Made by a program: the position numbers and the translations under genes. From NCBI RefSeq assembly GCF_018122625.2, contig NZ_JAGQFT020000002.1, positions 434,001-498,000 on the forward strand: a DNA stretch of 64,000 bases. Direction: 5' to 3'. The notes beneath the pieces were generated by a model. It ran no database searches and was not told where the DNA came from. It saw only the letters and a program-made list of their open reading frames with translations. Positions within the stretch are counted from its first letter, which is position 1. Each line of letters opens with the position of its first letter. Shown here piece by piece: positions 39,744 through 49,787 of this stretch. The stretch is from Coralloluteibacterium stylophorae (GTDB taxonomy: Bacteria; Pseudomonadota; Gammaproteobacteria; Xanthomonadales; Xanthomonadaceae).

Positions 39744-39749
39744 ATTCTA
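39744..39749 (-). promoter_or_regulatory. -10 box directly before the GTPase start
   Basis: Minus-strand TAGAAT ends six bases before the GTG at 39737, so RNA synthesis would begin at about the start codon. No Shine-Dalgarno is present, which fits a leaderless mRNA. Confidence 0.5.
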
Positions 39750-39804
39750 GGACAGCCCGGCGCGCCGGCCGGATGAAGGGCCAGCGCCGCCTGCGCCGCC
39801 CGCG

Positions 39805-40356
39805 TCATTGCACCGGCTGCAGCACCAGGTGCGTGCGCACCGCGACCTCGTCCGGGATCAGCCCGGTATCGGCCCAGTCGCCGCCGCCGACGTCGAAGGC
39901 CAGGCGCGGCACGCTGGCGGTGCCGTCGAGTTCGGGCCGGGCGCCCGGCGTCCATGCGAATTCGAGCGTCACCGGGCGGCTGGTGCCGCGCAGCGTCAGG
40001 GTGCCGTCGGTGGCGAAGCGCCCGCCGCCGAGAACGCGCGCGCCGGACGACACGAACGTGGCCGTCGGGTTGCTGTCGCTGGCGAAGAAGTCCGCGCCGA
40101 CCAGGGTCTCGTCGCGCTCGGCCACGCCGGTGTCGGCCTTGCCGACGGGGATGGCGACGTCGAAGCGGGCCGCGGCGGGCGCGGCCGGATCGAACGCGAT
40201 CTCGGCGCTGAAGCCGGGAAAGCGGCCCTCGAAGGCCTCGCCCTCGTAGCTGGAGGCGAAGCCGAGGGTCGAGCGGTCGGCGACCGCGGTGTAGTCCGCG
40301 GCGGCGGCGGTGCCGCTGGCGAACAGGGTGGCGACGAGGAGCGGACGCAGGATCAT
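39805..40356 (-). CDS. YceI-family periplasmic lipid-binding protein
   Basis: The 183-residue protein has a signal peptide (cleavage near AAA-DY) and the YceI lipocalin-like barrel: DRSTLGFASSYEGEAFEGRFPGFSAEIAFDP, DFFASDSNPTATF and LRGTSRPVTLEF. YceI proteins bind isoprenoid or amphiphilic molecules in the periplasm and often travel with cytochrome b561, as here. GAAGGAC precedes the ATG, which overlaps the b561 stop by four bases. It is the intact one of two yceI copies in this locus. Confidence 0.92.
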   Translation of the reverse strand: MILRPLLVATLFASGTAAAADYTAVADRSTLGFASSYEGEAFEGRFPGFSAEIAFDPAAPAAARFDVAIPVGKADTGVAERDETLVGADFFASDSNPTATFVSSGARVLGGGRFATDGTLTLRGTSRPVTLEFAWTPGARPELDGTASVPRLAFDVGGGDWADTGLIPDEVAVRTHLVLQPVQ

Positions 40357-40931
40357 CGATGGCTGTCCTTCGGGGTGGGGGGATCGAGCAGCACGCGCGG
40401 CACCATGCGCGAGAGGGTGACGTCGCGCTGGACGAAGTGGTGCCACAGCGCCGCGCCGGCGTGCACGACGACGAGCACCGCAAGGACCCAGAAGCCGTAC
40501 TCGTGCACCGCCAGGCTGGCTGCCTTGAGCGTGGGATCGGGCGCCGCGAGCTTGGGCACCTCGGCGAGGCCGAACCAGCGCAGCGGGCGCAGTCCGCTGG
40601 CCGAGTCGTAGAGCCAGCCCGACAGCGGCATCGCGAAGGCGAGGATGTAGAGCAGCCAGTGCGACAGGCCGGCGACGCGGTGCTGCCAGGTCGGCATCGG
40701 CACGTCGGGCGGCGCGCCCGCGTACAGCCGCCAGCCCAGGCGTACCGCCATCAGCGCCAGCACGGTGAGGCCGAGCGACTTGTGCAGGTCGTAGACCCAG
40801 AAGTAGCGCGGCGTGCGCGGCAGCTCGCCCATGACCAGCCCGACCACGGCCAGGACCAGGATGGCGAGGGCGACGAACCAGTGCAGCGCCTGGCTGACGC
40901 CGCCCCAGCGGGTGCGGTTGATCCTGCTCAC
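40353..40931 (-). CDS. Cytochrome b561
   Basis: The 192-residue protein has four membrane helices and paired heme-ligand histidines in QALHWFVALAIL, YDLHKSLGLTVL, LSHWLLYILAFAMPLSGW and LVVVHAGAALWHHF. Bacterial b561 proteins move electrons between quinol and acceptors such as superoxide. The start is a GTG with AGGAGG upstream, and it overlaps the broken second yceI by four bases. The order yceI, b561, yceI suggests one transcript for quinone-linked oxidative defence; the linkage of YceI to isoprenoid quinones is inference from the family. Confidence 0.92.
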   Translation of the reverse strand: MSRINRTRWGGVSQALHWFVALAILVLAVVGLVMGELPRTPRYFWVYDLHKSLGLTVLALMAVRLGWRLYAGAPPDVPMPTWQHRVAGLSHWLLYILAFAMPLSGWLYDSASGLRPLRWFGLAEVPKLAAPDPTLKAASLAVHEYGFWVLAVLVVVHAGAALWHHFVQRDVTLSRMVPRVLLDPPTPKDSHR

Positions 40932-41593
40932 GGAGCCTCCTGCGTGGATGGCGGGGAGGAAGCCGGCGCCCGTGCCCGGCGCGTGGCCTCCAGTTCGATG
41001 ATCACCTCGACCTCGTGGCCCACGCTGCGCGGGAAGGCATCGATGCCGAACTCGCGGCGGTCGATCATGGTGCGTGCGGAGACGCCGAGCGTGCGCCGGA
41101 ACGGCGGCAGCGGATGCCGGCGCAGCGCGTTGATGGTGGCGTCGAGCACCGCCGGGGCCTACGCGCCGGCGATGGTGAGCGTGCCATGCACGCGCAGGTG
41201 CGTGGCGTCGACCAGCTCGACGCGCGTGGAGGCGAACCGCGCCTGGGCCGTGGCGTCCACGTCGAGCACATCGCTGAGCACCACCTCGTTCCAGGCCGGG
41301 TCGCCGAAATCGAGCCGCGCGAGCGGCAGCGCCACCTGCACCGATGCCGAGGCGGGATCGTCCTCGTCGAACAGCACCTCGCCCTGCGCGCCGGAGACGG
41401 TGCCGACCGCGCGCGAGAACTGCGCGTGGCGGACGAACACGACCACCCGCGTGTGCACAGGGTCGATCACGAAGCGCGCGGGCTCCGCCTGCGCCGCGGC
41501 GGTCGCGATTACCGCGAGCAGCGTCGCGAGGCAGCGCAGTCGCAGGGATGCGGTGCGGGGCGGCGGCAGGAGACGGGCGTGGGCGGTGTGCAT
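40928..41593 (-). pseudogene. Second yceI copy interrupted by an in-frame amber codon
   Basis: Read as one frame, the 222 codons give a YceI protein with signal peptide (AAAQAE), [31 protein letters not shown]-type strands and the C-terminal RRTLGVSARTMIDRREFGID. Codon 145 is TAG (41161 to 41159), at the point where relatives read a Thr-Arg-Pro segment before the VLDATINAL strand. The two halves stay in frame, so one base change would restore the gene. A truncated 144-residue product would lack the last strands of the barrel. A sequencing error or stop-codon readthrough is possible. Confidence 0.75.
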
Positions 41594-41602
41594 CGCGGCC
41601 GG

Positions 41603-41608
41603 ATTCTA
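41603..41608 (-). promoter_or_regulatory. -10 box of the yceI/b561 operon
   Basis: Minus-strand TAGAAT lies nine bases before the ATG of the broken yceI, the first gene of the three-gene unit. The spacing suggests a very short or absent leader. Confidence 0.45.
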
Positions 41609-41716
41609 GGCGCCGTGGCGCCGCCGGCGCGCGCTTGCGGCCGGGACGCGCCGTTGCGACGATGCCCGGCGGCGCGGCATGGGGATGCCCGCCTTCGACT
41701 CGCAGGGAGGGGAGCC

Positions 41717-44700
41717 GTGCCGATCCGCATCGTCGCCGCCGTGCTGGCGCTGGCCGCCGCGCGCGCGGTCTGCGCCGTCGACCTCCCGCCCACGCCGCAG
41801 CCGCGCCTGTTCGGGATCGAGCAGGGTCTTCCCTCCGAATCCGCGACCGTGCTCGCGCAGGATCGGGACGGCTACATCTGGATCGGCACCAGCGACGGCC
41901 TCGCGCGCTACGACGGCAGTGCCTTCCGGGTCTGGCGCCACGTCCCCGACGATCCGGGCTCGCTGCCGGCCAATACGGTGCAGGCGCTGCACGTGGATGC
42001 GGCGAATCGGCTCTGGATCGGCATCGAGGGCGGCGGCCTGCAGCGGCTCGATCCCGCCCGCACGCGGTTCGCCGCGATCGGCGCAGGCGACGAAGGGGCC
42101 GCGTCGGCATCGGCGCTCGGCGGCGACGTCTTCGACATCACCTCCGGCGCCGACGGCGCAGTCTGGGTCGCGCTGTTCGGCGGCGGCCTGCTGCGCATCG
42201 ACGGCGCCGACCGCATCCGCCGCTTCGGCACCGCCGAGGGTCTTCCGGACGCGCGCGTGCTGGCGGTGGAGGTGGATGCGGAGGGAACCCTCTGGGCGGG
42301 CACCATGAGCGGCCTGGCGCGCTTCGCGGGCGGGCGCTTCGCCGCGGTGGAGGACGTGGACGGGGTGGTGCTGAACCTCGATGCCCAGGCGGACGGCACC
42401 CTGTGGATCACCGGCACCGACACGGTCCGCTGGTCCGCCGCGGACGGGTTCGAGCCGCGGCGCTTCGTGCGGGGCGGCCGCGCCATCCGGGCTGCGGCAG
42501 TGCGCCATCACGGCGACGGCGCATGGGTCGCGACCAGCGCCGGGCTCCTGCACTACGCCGGCGCCGACGCCACCGAGCAGCCCGACGCCGTCCTGCTGGA
42601 CGCGAACGGCGTGCAGGCGATCCTGCAGGACCACGAAGGCGGATGGTGGTTCGGCACCAGCAACCACGGCGTCGCCTACCTCGGACCGGAATGGCGACGC
42701 TTCGCAGCGCTGTCGTTCGGCGATGGCGGACTCCGCCCGGCCACCGCGGGCTCCCGCTCGGACCTGCGGACCTTCGCTCTGGATGCGGCACGCGCGGGTC
42801 TGGTGCTCGCGTCCGGCAGCGGCCCGGTGGCCGACCGGCTGCATCGCTTCGATGCGCGCGACGGACGCCTGGAGGCATGGCCGGTACCTCCGCTCGACAG
42901 CGTCGGAGGCGGCTTCCAGCGCGTGCGCGTGGATTCCGGGGCAGGACGCTGGTTCTTCGGCAGCCGCCTGGTCCTGCAGCGGGACGACGGCACGCGGCGC
43001 CGCGTGGACGAGGTGCGTCCGGAGACCGCCATGCATGCCGAAGCGGTGGGCGGGCTGTTCTGGGTGCACGATGCGCGGAGCGGCCTCGCCGCATTCGACG
43101 CGCAGGGCGAGGAGGTGATCCGCGCGCCGGGCCTCGCCGAGCTCGACGTGCAGCAGCTCGGCGCGGGGCCGGACGGGACGCTCTGGGTCGCGCACGCCGG
43201 CGGCCTGCTGCGCTGGGATGCGGCCGGGCACGACTTGGTCGGCGTCCCCGGTGCCCCGCGCGGGCCGGTGTACGCCTTCCAGTCTCTGCCGGACCGCAGC
43301 CTCTGGCTGCACGCGCGCAGCGGCCTGCAGCGCCTGCGCTGGGACGGGGCAGGGCTCGTCCGCATCGACGCGGTGACGGTCGCGCAGGGCCTCCCCGCGG
43401 TCGAGGCCAGCGGCCTCGTCGCCACCGTCGACAACGTCTGGCTGATGACGCCGCGCGGCCTGCTGCGCTGGCACGTGCCCGCACGTTCCCTGCAGCACTA
43501 CACCCGCAACGACGGCATCCCCGGCTACGGCTCCGGTCCCGAGCGGCGGATGCTGCTCACCGCCGACGGCATCGGCGCGGCGCTGACCGCGCGCGACCAT
43601 CTGCTCCTGTTCGATGCCGACGCGCCGCCGACCGCGGCGGCCCCGCCGCGCCTGGCGCTGGAGCCGCCCAGCCTGCAGCGCGACGGCCGCTCCGTGCTGC
43701 TGGATGCCGGTGGCGACTTCGAGCTGGGCCCCGAGGACCGGGAGCTGCGCATCGCCGCGCACCTGCTGTCGTTCCGCGATTCCGCCGTGATCGAATACCG
43801 CTCGCGCCTGGTCGGCTACGACGCCGACTGGATGCGCTCGGCGTCCGGCGCACGCGTGTTCTCGCGCCTGGAGCCGGGCGGGTACCGTTTCGTCGTGCAG
43901 GGCCGCGACGGCCGCATGCAGTGGTCGGAGCCGCGCGAGCTGCGCTTCGTGGTGGCGGCGCCGTGGTGGCGCACACCGTGGGCGTTCGCGGCCGCGCTGG
44001 CGCTCATGCTGCTGGGCTTCGTGCTGGTCTTCGCGGGCTACCGGCGGCGCCTGGAGCGCCGCCAGGCCTATGCGCTGCAGCGCCAGGAGCACCGCCTGGC
44101 GTTGGCGGCCTCCGCCGCCAAGAGCCGCTTCCTGGCGACGATGGGCCACGAGATCCGCACGCCGCTGACCGGCGTGCTGGGCATGGCCGAACTGCTGCTC
44201 GGCACCCGCCTGGGCGCCGAGCAGCGCAGCTACGCCGAGGCGCTCCGCGGCGCCGGCGAACATCTCCTGCACCTGGTCAACGACGCGCTCGACCTCGAAC
44301 GCATCGAGGCCGGGCGCCTGCCGCTCGCCGACGAGGCGTTCGACCTGCGTGCGGTGATCGAGGACGTCTGCCGGCTGCTGGCGACGCAGGCGCGCGCGAA
44401 GGGCATCGCCTTCGCCTGCGACGTCGTCGCGTCCTCGCTGGCGCCGGGCTACCGCGGCGACCCGCACCGGCTGCGCCAGGTCCTGCTCAACCTCGCCCAC
44501 AACGCGGTCAAGTTCACCGAGGCCGGTCGGGTGGACATCGAGGCCGCGCAGGAGGGCGAGGTCGTGCTGTTCACCGTGTCCGACACCGGGCCGGGGCTCG
44601 ACGAGGGGCAGCGCGCGCGGCTGTTCCAGCGCTTCGTGCAGGCGGAGGACGCGCGCACCGCCGCCCGCTACGGCGGCAGCGGGCTGGGCCTCTCGATCGC

Positions 44701-45226
44701 CAACGAGCTGGTCACGCTCATGGGCGGCCGCATCGAGATCGACAGCACGCCCGGCGTGGGCACCCGGTTCCAGGTACGGCTGCCGCTGGTGCCGTGCGCG
44801 CTGCCCGCCGCGGCGGAGCCGGTGCGGCGCAGCGCCGCCGATGCGGGCGCCTGCCGGATCCTGCTGGTGGAGGACGATGCCACGGTGGCGCGGGTGGTGA
44901 GCGGGCTGCTGCGCTCTGCGGGGCACGAGGTGGTGCATGCGGTGCACGCGATGGCGGCCCTGGCCGAGACCGGCGGCGAGCCTTTCGACCTCGCCTTCCT
45001 CGACCTCGACCTGCCCGGCCTCGACGGCCTCGAGCTCGCGCGGCTGCTGCGGGCGCAGTGCCCCGGCATGCCGCTGGTGGCGCTGACCGCCCGCGCCGAC
45101 GCGGCCGCCGAGAGCGAGGCGCTGGAGGCCGGCATGCTGCGCTTCCTGCGCAAGCCGGTGACCCTCGCGGCGCTGGCCGCGGCCATCGCCGCGGTGCGGT
45201 CGGCCGGTCCGGTCGATCCGGCCTGA
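41717..45226 (+). CDS. Hybrid sensor histidine kinase with periplasmic propeller (Reg_prop/Y_Y_Y) and receiver
   Basis: The 1169-residue protein starts at a GTG with GGGAGGGGAG upstream and has a signal-like helix (residues 1-22). Two-component regulator propeller repeats follow, seen as [28 protein letters not shown] and [12 protein letters not shown]. Then come a Y_Y_Y domain (about 640-750), a membrane helix (about 755-775), HisKA with His811 in MGHEIRTPL and an HATPase domain with [13 protein letters not shown]. The receiver has Asp1096 in [11 protein letters not shown]. This layout senses periplasmic saccharide-like ligands in the best-known relatives. It lacks the AraC output of Bacteroides hybrid regulators, so a separate response partner is needed; none lies next to it. 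Confidence 0.93.
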   Translation: MPIRIVAAVLALAAARAVCAVDLPPTPQPRLFGIEQGLPSESATVLAQDRDGYIWIGTSDGLARYDGSAFRVWRHVPDDPGSLPANTVQALHVDAANRLWIGIEGGGLQRLDPARTRFAAIGAGDEGAASASALGGDVFDITSGADGAVWVALFGGGLLRIDGADRIRRFGTAEGLPDARVLAVEVDAEGTLWAGTMSGLARFAGGRFAAVEDVDGVVLNLDAQADGTLWITGTDTVRWSAADGFEPRRFVRGGRAIRAAAVRHHGDGAWVATSAGLLHYAGADATEQPDAVLLDANGVQAILQDHEGGWWFGTSNHGVAYLGPEWRRFAALSFGDGGLRPATAGSRSDLRTFALDAARAGLVLASGSGPVADRLHRFDARDGRLEAWPVPPLDSVGGGFQRVRVDSGAGRWFFGSRLVLQRDDGTRRRVDEVRPETAMHAEAVGGLFWVHDARSGLAAFDAQGEEVIRAPGLAELDVQQLGAGPDGTLWVAHAGGLLRWDAAGHDLVGVPGAPRGPVYAFQSLPDRSLWLHARSGLQRLRWDGAGLVRIDAVTVAQGLPAVEASGLVATVDNVWLMTPRGLLRWHVPARSLQHYTRNDGIPGYGSGPERRMLLTADGIGAALTARDHLLLFDADAPPTAAAPPRLALEPPSLQRDGRSVLLDAGGDFELGPEDRELRIAAHLLSFRDSAVIEYRSRLVGYDADWMRSASGARVFSRLEPGGYRFVVQGRDGRMQWSEPRELRFVVAAPWWRTPWAFAAALALMLLGFVLVFAGYRRRLERRQAYALQRQEHRLALAASAAKSRFLATMGHEIRTPLTGVLGMAELLLGTRLGAEQRSYAEALRGAGEHLLHLVNDALDLERIEAGRLPLADEAFDLRAVIEDVCRLLATQARAKGIAFACDVVASSLAPGYRGDPHRLRQVLLNLAHNAVKFTEAGRVDIEAAQEGEVVLFTVSDTGPGLDEGQRARLFQRFVQAEDARTAARYGGSGLGLSIANELVTLMGGRIEIDSTPGVGTRFQVRLPLVPCALPAAAEPVRRSAADAGACRILLVEDDATVARVVSGLLRSAGHEVVHAVHAMAALAETGGEPFDLAFLDLDLPGLDGLELARLLRAQCPGMPLVALTARADAAAESEALEAGMLRFLRKPVTLAALAAAIAAVRSAGPVDPA

Positions 45227-45253
45227 GCGCCGGGCCGGCGCGGGCGCGCGGAC

Positions 45254-46321
45254 TCAGCCGGCGCGGCCGCGTCCGAACTCGTGCACGGCGTCGACCAGCA
45301 CGGCGACGTGCTCGGGGTTCATGTCCGGCGCCATGCCGTGGCCGAGGTTGAACACGTGCCCGGGACCGTCACCGTAGGCGTCGATCGCGCGCCGCACCTC
45401 GCTCCGGATCACCTCCGGCGTGGCGTACAGCGTGGCCGGGTCGAGGTTGCCCTGCAGGGCAACGCGGCCTGCGGTGCGGCGCCGCGCCTCGTCGAGCGAG
45501 ACCAGCCAGTCCACGCCGACGCCCTCGGCGCCGCTCGCCGCCAGGTTCTCGAGATACGGTGCGTTGCCCTTGCCGAACAGGATCAGCGGCGCGCGGTCGG
45601 CGCCGTCGCCGCGCGGCAGCTCGCGCGCGATGCGCTCGAGGTAGCGCAGCGAGAATTCGCGGTAGACGTGGGGCGCGAGCACGCCGCCCCAGGTGTCGAA
45701 CACCTGCAGCGCCTGCGCACCCGCCTGGCGCTGCGCGTCGAGATACGCGATGACCGCGTCGGTCACCACCTCCAGCAGCCGGTGCAGGAGAGCGGGCTGG
45801 TCGTAGGCCAGCGCCTTGATCCGGGCGAAGTCCTTGCTGCCGCCGCCCTCGACCATGTAGCAGGCCAGCGTCCACGGGCTGCCGGAGAAACCGATCAGCG
45901 GCACGCGGCCGTCGAGTTCGCGGCGGATCAGGGACACCGCATCGGTGACGTAGCCGAGCGTGGCGCCGATGTCGGGCACGGCGAGCTTCGCGATGTCGGC
46001 TTCGCTGCGCACCGGGCGCTCGAACTTGGGGCCCTCGCCCTCGGCGAAATAGAGGCCCAGGCCCATCGCGTCGGGCACGGTGAGGATGTCGGAGAACAGG
46101 ATGGCCGCGTCGAGGTCGAAGCGGTCCAGCGGCTGCAGGGTGACCTCGCAGGCCGCCTCCGGATTCTTGGCCAGGCCGAGGAAGCTGCCGGCGCGGGCGC
46201 GGGTCGCGCGGTACTCGGGCAGGTAGCGTCCGGCCTGGCGCATCAGCCACACCGGCGTGGTGTCGACGGGTTCGCGACGCAGCGCGCGCAGGAAACGGTC
46301 GTTCTTGAGAGGAGCGGGCAC
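45254..46321 (-). CDS. hemE: Uroporphyrinogen decarboxylase
   Basis: The 355-residue enzyme removes four carboxyls from uroporphyrinogen III to give coproporphyrinogen III in heme synthesis. Signatures are [16 protein letters not shown] near residue 24, [14 protein letters not shown] with the key Asp, [13 protein letters not shown] and [14 protein letters not shown]. The start is a GTG with GGAAGGA upstream. No cofactor site is expected. It heads a minus-strand run of shared housekeeping genes, but the 48-bp gap and a separate -10 before the WGR gene suggest separate promoters. Confidence 0.98.
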   Translation of the reverse strand: MPAPLKNDRFLRALRREPVDTTPVWLMRQAGRYLPEYRATRARAGSFLGLAKNPEAACEVTLQPLDRFDLDAAILFSDILTVPDAMGLGLYFAEGEGPKFERPVRSEADIAKLAVPDIGATLGYVTDAVSLIRRELDGRVPLIGFSGSPWTLACYMVEGGGSKDFARIKALAYDQPALLHRLLEVVTDAVIAYLDAQRQAGAQALQVFDTWGGVLAPHVYREFSLRYLERIARELPRGDGADRAPLILFGKGNAPYLENLAASGAEGVGVDWLVSLDEARRRTAGRVALQGNLDPATLYATPEVIRSEVRRAIDAYGDGPGHVFNLGHGMAPDMNPEHVAVLVDAVHEFGRGRAG

Positions 46322-46369
46322 GGTGGTCCTTCCGGAGCGGGCCGTCGGCGACGGCCGGGTGGGGCGGCG

Positions 46370-46606
46370 TCAGTCGCCGGCGGCGGCCACAAAGCCGCGC
46401 TTGAGCTGCTGGTCGCGAAGCCGGGCGAAGGCCGCATCGGCCTCCGCGCGGTCGAGGAACTGGTCGCGCCTGAGCGTGCTGCGCCCGCCGAGCTGGCCGC
46501 TCTCGCGGGTCAGGGTCCAGCCGCCGAGCAGGTCCTGGTCGAGGCTGAGCCGCACGAAGCGCACGGGCTCGTCGGCGACGGGAGGATGCTGGAGCAGAAG
46601 ACGCAT
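46370..46606 (-). CDS. Stand-alone WGR-domain protein
   Basis: The 78-residue protein is almost entirely a WGR domain: VRFVRLSLDQDLLGGWTLT, then GQLGGRST and a C-terminal helix DAAFARLRDQQLKRGF. WGR domains occur in PARP enzymes and as small bacterial proteins, where a nucleic-acid role is suspected. The Trp-Gly-Arg core is spread here as GGW and GGR. A TACAAT box lies seven bases before the ATG. It stands between hemE and aroB, an order I recall from other Xanthomonadales. Confidence 0.78.
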   Translation of the reverse strand: MRLLLQHPPVADEPVRFVRLSLDQDLLGGWTLTRESGQLGGRSTLRRDQFLDRAEADAAFARLRDQQLKRGFVAAAGD

Positions 46607-46613
46607 CCGCCGG

Positions 46614-46619
46614 ATTGTA
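46614..46619 (-). promoter_or_regulatory. -10 box directly before the WGR gene
   Basis: Minus-strand TACAAT (five of six consensus bases) ends seven bases before the ATG at 46606, with no ribosome site between. A leaderless transcript is predicted. Confidence 0.5.
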
Positions 46620-46662
46620 GCGGCCGCCCGGGTGCGCGACGAGGCCGTCGCGGGCCTGCGGC

Positions 46663-47742
46663 TCAGCCCTCGGCCAGCAGTGCGCGCACCGCGGCCTCGT
46701 CCACCCCGTCGACGAGGTCGGCGCGGCCCAGCGCGCGCCACAGCACGAGCCGCAGCCGGCCGGAGAGGTTCTTCTTGTCCAGGCGCATGCGCGCCAGCAG
46801 CGCATCGGGATCGAGGCCCGGCGGGATCCGCGTCGGCAGGCCGAAGGCCTCGACCAGCTCCGCCAGGCGCTGCGCATCGTCCGCGGATGCGCGGCCGAGC
46901 CGGTGCGACAGGTCCGCGGCCAGGCGCATGCCCACCGCCACCGCCTCGCCGTGCAGCAGGCCGCCGTAGCCCTGCACGGTCTCGATGGCGTGGCCGAAGG
47001 TGTGCCCGAAGTTGAGCAGGGCGCGTTCGCCGCGCTCGGTCTCGTCGCGCGCGACGACGTCGGCCTTGTGCGCGCAGCTGCGCGCGATCGCCTCGCCCAG
47101 TACCGCCGGATCGCGCGCCAGCAGCGCCGGGGCCTGCGTCTCCAGCCAGGCGAAGAACGCGGGATCGCCGATCGCGCCGTACTTCAGCACCTCGGCCAGG
47201 CCCGCCCGCAGCTCGCGGTCGGGCAGGGTGGCGAGGACGTCGGTGTCGGCCACCACCGCCGCCGGCTGGTGGAAGGCGCCGACCAGGTTCTTGCCCTCCG
47301 GAAGGTCGACCGCGGTCTTGCCGCCGACGGAGGAGTCGACCATGGCCAGCAGCGTGGTCGGCAGCTGCACGAAACGGACGCCGCGCATCCAGCACGCGGC
47401 GGCGAAGCCGGCGAGGTCGCCGACCACGCCGCCGCCGAGCGCGACGACGGTGGCGTCGCGGCTGGCGCCGAGGCGGGCCAGGGCCGCCATCAGGTCGCCG
47501 AAGCGGGCGAGGGTCTTTTCCTGCTCGCCGGGCGGCAGCACCACGAGCTCCACGGCATGCCCGGCGAACGCCGCCCGCACCGGCGCGAGGTGGTGGGTGG
47601 CGACGTTGGCGTCGGTGACCAGCAGCACGTGCCGGCCGGGCGCGCAGGCGCGCAGGCCCTCGGCGTCGCGGAGCAGAGCGGAGCCGATGCGGATGGAATA
47701 GCTGCGATCGCCCAGGGCGACGTCGAGGATGCGTGGGTTCAT
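46663..47742 (-). CDS. aroB: 3-dehydroquinate synthase
   Basis: The 359-residue enzyme makes 3-dehydroquinate from DAHP with NAD+ and a divalent metal. Motifs are the [14 protein letters not shown] nucleotide site, [18 protein letters not shown], the metal region [11 protein letters not shown] and [11 protein letters not shown] with zinc-binding histidines. The ATG overlaps the aroK stop by four bases, giving the usual aroK-aroB pair for the second and fifth steps of the shikimate pathway. Confidence 0.98.
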   Translation of the reverse strand: MNPRILDVALGDRSYSIRIGSALLRDAEGLRACAPGRHVLLVTDANVATHHLAPVRAAFAGHAVELVVLPPGEQEKTLARFGDLMAALARLGASRDATVVALGGGVVGDLAGFAAACWMRGVRFVQLPTTLLAMVDSSVGGKTAVDLPEGKNLVGAFHQPAAVVADTDVLATLPDRELRAGLAEVLKYGAIGDPAFFAWLETQAPALLARDPAVLGEAIARSCAHKADVVARDETERGERALLNFGHTFGHAIETVQGYGGLLHGEAVAVGMRLAADLSHRLGRASADDAQRLAELVEAFGLPTRIPPGLDPDALLARMRLDKKNLSGRLRLVLWRALGRADLVDGVDEAAVRALLAEG

Positions 47743-48290
47743 CGTGGCTCGTGTTCGGCCGACCGCAGCCGGAAGGCATCGGGGAGGATGGCGACGAGGC
47801 GCGCGCAGGCCTGCTCGACTCCGCAGTCGCCGACCTCGAAGCGCTGGTGCGCGGCCTCCGCGTACCACGGCGCGCGTTCGGCGGCGAGCCGTTCCAGCAC
47901 GGCGCGGCGGTCGGGCCGGTGCAGCAGCGGCCGGCTGCGGTCGCGGGCCAGGCGCTCGAGCTGGCGCTCGACGTCGATGTGCAGATGGACCACGTGGCCG
48001 GCCGCGCGCATGCGGACACGGCTGCCGGGGTCGATCACCGCACCGCCGCCGGTGGCGACGACCTGGCCCGCGCGCGCGCAGATCTCGTCGATCAGCGCGG
48101 ACTCGCGGCGCCGGAAGCCGGCCTCGCCCTCGTGCTCGAAGATGGTGGCGATGGACACGCCGGTGCGGGCCTCGACGAGCTGGTCGGCGTCGACGAAGTC
48201 GAGGTCGAGGCGCGTGGCGAGCGCGCGCCCGAGCGCGGTCTTGCCCGCCCCCATGGGGCCCACCAAGATGAGGTTCGGCGCGCGCTGCAT
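47739..48290 (-). CDS. aroK: Shikimate kinase
   Basis: The 183-residue kinase phosphorylates shikimate with ATP. It has the P-loop [11 protein letters not shown] (residues 11-21), the shikimate-binding [11 protein letters not shown], the GFRRRES helix and the GGGAVID loop. The lid carries [10 protein letters not shown]. It is coupled to aroB by an ATGA overlap. A TAGCAT box seven bases before the ATG and the lack of a ribosome site point to a leaderless mRNA for the aroK-aroB transcript. Confidence 0.98.
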   Translation of the reverse strand: MQRAPNLILVGPMGAGKTALGRALATRLDLDFVDADQLVEARTGVSIATIFEHEGEAGFRRRESALIDEICARAGQVVATGGGAVIDPGSRVRMRAAGHVVHLHIDVERQLERLARDRSRPLLHRPDRRAVLERLAAERAPWYAEAAHQRFEVGDCGVEQACARLVAILPDAFRLRSAEHEPR

Positions 48291-48297
48291 CCGCGCA

Positions 48298-48303
48298 ATG
48301 CTA
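48298..48303 (-). promoter_or_regulatory. -10 box directly before aroK
   Basis: Minus-strand TAGCAT ends seven bases before the aroK ATG. Initiation at about the A of the ATG is predicted. Confidence 0.45.
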
Positions 48304-48317
48304 ACCCGCGGGCGCGC

Positions 48318-49139
48318 TCAGGCCGGGCGCCTGCACGCGTCCAGCCGCAGCGTGCGCTCGGCGATGCCGGGCAGGGTGCGCAGCGCCTGCCGGCTGACCC
48401 GCTCGTAGTGCTGCACGAAGCGCAGGATCTGCGCTTGGTCCATGCCGGCGCGCCCGGGTTGCGCCGCCTGCAGTGCGCGTTCCTGCTCCAGCCGCCAGCG
48501 CGGCACGTGCTCGAAGCCGGGCGCGGCCAGGAACAGGAGCCGGTCGATGCCGCGCCACAACGGTGCGTAGCCGGCGAGGCGCGCGTTGCACCAGCCACGC
48601 CAGCTGCCGTCGGGATCCTCGTCGCGTTCAAGCGCATTCACCGGTGCGGCCAGCGCCCGTGGCGACTCCGGCGGAGTCTTCAGGAACCAGCCCTCGAAGA
48701 CCACGAGGTCCGGCCGTTCGCGGATCTCGGGCCACTCCGCCAGCGGACGACGGCGGTCGCCGAGCTTGTCGAAGCTCGGCAGGCGCACGCTCCGGCCCGG
48801 GCTCCACTCCCGCAGCCGCGCCAGCGTCTCCAGGGCCAGTTCCAGGTCGTGGGTGCCGGGCGGGCCGCGCGTGGCGAGCAGGGGGTGGACCGTGCGCGCC
48901 AGCGCCAGGCGCCGGGGCCGGTCGAGGTAGACGTCGTCGATCGAGAACGTCGCCACCCGCAGTCCGCGCGCCTGCGCGAGCGCCACGAGCTGGCGCGCGA
49001 GCGTGGTCTTGCCGCTGCCCTGCAGGCCGGTGATGCCGAACACCGGCGTCGTGGCCGGCACCGCCAGCGCCTCGTCGAGCACGCCGGCGACGAGGTCGGC
49101 GGGCCATCCTGCGGACGGGGGCGACGGCGAGGGGCGCAT
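48318..49139 (-). CDS. P-loop kinase, D-glycerate 3-kinase-like
   Basis: The 273-residue protein has a P-loop [13 protein letters not shown] (about residue 36) and then SIDDVYLDR, the region that holds the catalytic Asp in glycerate 3-kinases and related phosphoribulokinase/uridine-kinase folds. VVFEGWFL and [10 protein letters not shown] are further family marks. Plant-type D-glycerate 3-kinase and yeast homologues share this layout; it would return glycerate to central metabolism as 3-phosphoglycerate. The substrate is not certain from sequence. A TATTGT box lies six bases before the ATG, and the gene diverges from pdxH. Confidence 0.78.
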   Translation of the reverse strand: MRPSPSPPSAGWPADLVAGVLDEALAVPATTPVFGITGLQGSGKTTLARQLVALAQARGLRVATFSIDDVYLDRPRRLALARTVHPLLATRGPPGTHDLELALETLARLREWSPGRSVRLPSFDKLGDRRRPLAEWPEIRERPDLVVFEGWFLKTPPESPRALAAPVNALERDEDPDGSWRGWCNARLAGYAPLWRGIDRLLFLAAPGFEHVPRWRLEQERALQAAQPGRAGMDQAQILRFVQHYERVSRQALRTLPGIAERTLRLDACRRPA

Positions 49140-49145
49140 GCGTCG

Positions 49146-49151
49146 ACAATA
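49146..49151 (-). promoter_or_regulatory. -10-like box before the glycerate-kinase-like gene
   Basis: Minus-strand TATTGT ends six bases before the ATG at 49139. Match is moderate (four of six), but the spacing repeats that of other genes here. Confidence 0.35.
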
Positions 49152-49177
49152 CGCGCCGAACCGCCTGCGAGTCCGCC

Positions 49178-49774
49178 ATGTCCACCGTGCCGCGCGATGT
49201 CCTCGACACCTTCGAAGCCCTCCTCGAATCCGCCCGCGGCGGCGGGGAACCGGAGCCCACCGCGATGACCGTGGCGACCTCCACGCCCGAGGGGCGGCCC
49301 TCCGCGCGGACGGTGCTGCTCAAGGCGTGGGACGAGCGCGGCTTCGTGTTCTACACCCATCTCGACAGCCACAAGGGCAGCGAACTGCAGGCCAATGCGC
49401 AGGCGGCGCTGCTGTTCCTGTGGAAGTCGCTGCCGCAGCAGATCCAGGTGCGGATCGAGGGGGACGTGGAGGTCGTGGACGACGCCGAGGCCGACGCCTA
49501 CTTCGCCTCGCGGCCGCGCGGCAGCCAGATCGGCGCCTGGGCCTCGCGGCAGTCGCGGACGCTGCCCGACCGCGGGACCTTCGAACGCGCGCTCGCCGAG
49601 AGCGAGGCGCGCTTCGCCGACGCCGAGGTGCCGCGCCCGCCGCGCTGGAGCGGCTTCCGCGTGGTGCCGCGGCGGATCGAGTTCTGGTACGGGATGGAGT
49701 TCCGCCTGCACGAGCGCCACGTGCACGAGCGCGACGCCGAGGGGCACTGGTCGCAGCGGATGCTCTATCCCTGA
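49178..49774 (+). CDS. pdxH: Pyridoxamine 5'-phosphate oxidase
   Basis: The 198-residue FMN enzyme converts pyridoxine or pyridoxamine 5'-phosphate to pyridoxal 5'-phosphate. Signatures include [18 protein letters not shown]-like FMN-binding strands near residue 40, [21 protein letters not shown] and the C-terminal [12 protein letters not shown] followed by [10 protein letters not shown]. Length fits the family. It stands alone on the plus strand and converges with the DUF4426 gene over a 13-bp gap. The coenzyme it makes serves metB above. Confidence 0.97.
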   Translation: MSTVPRDVLDTFEALLESARGGGEPEPTAMTVATSTPEGRPSARTVLLKAWDERGFVFYTHLDSHKGSELQANAQAALLFLWKSLPQQIQVRIEGDVEVVDDAEADAYFASRPRGSQIGAWASRQSRTLPDRGTFERALAESEARFADAEVPRPPRWSGFRVVPRRIEFWYGMEFRLHERHVHERDAEGHWSQRMLYP

Positions 49775-49787
49775 GCCGCGATCCGCG

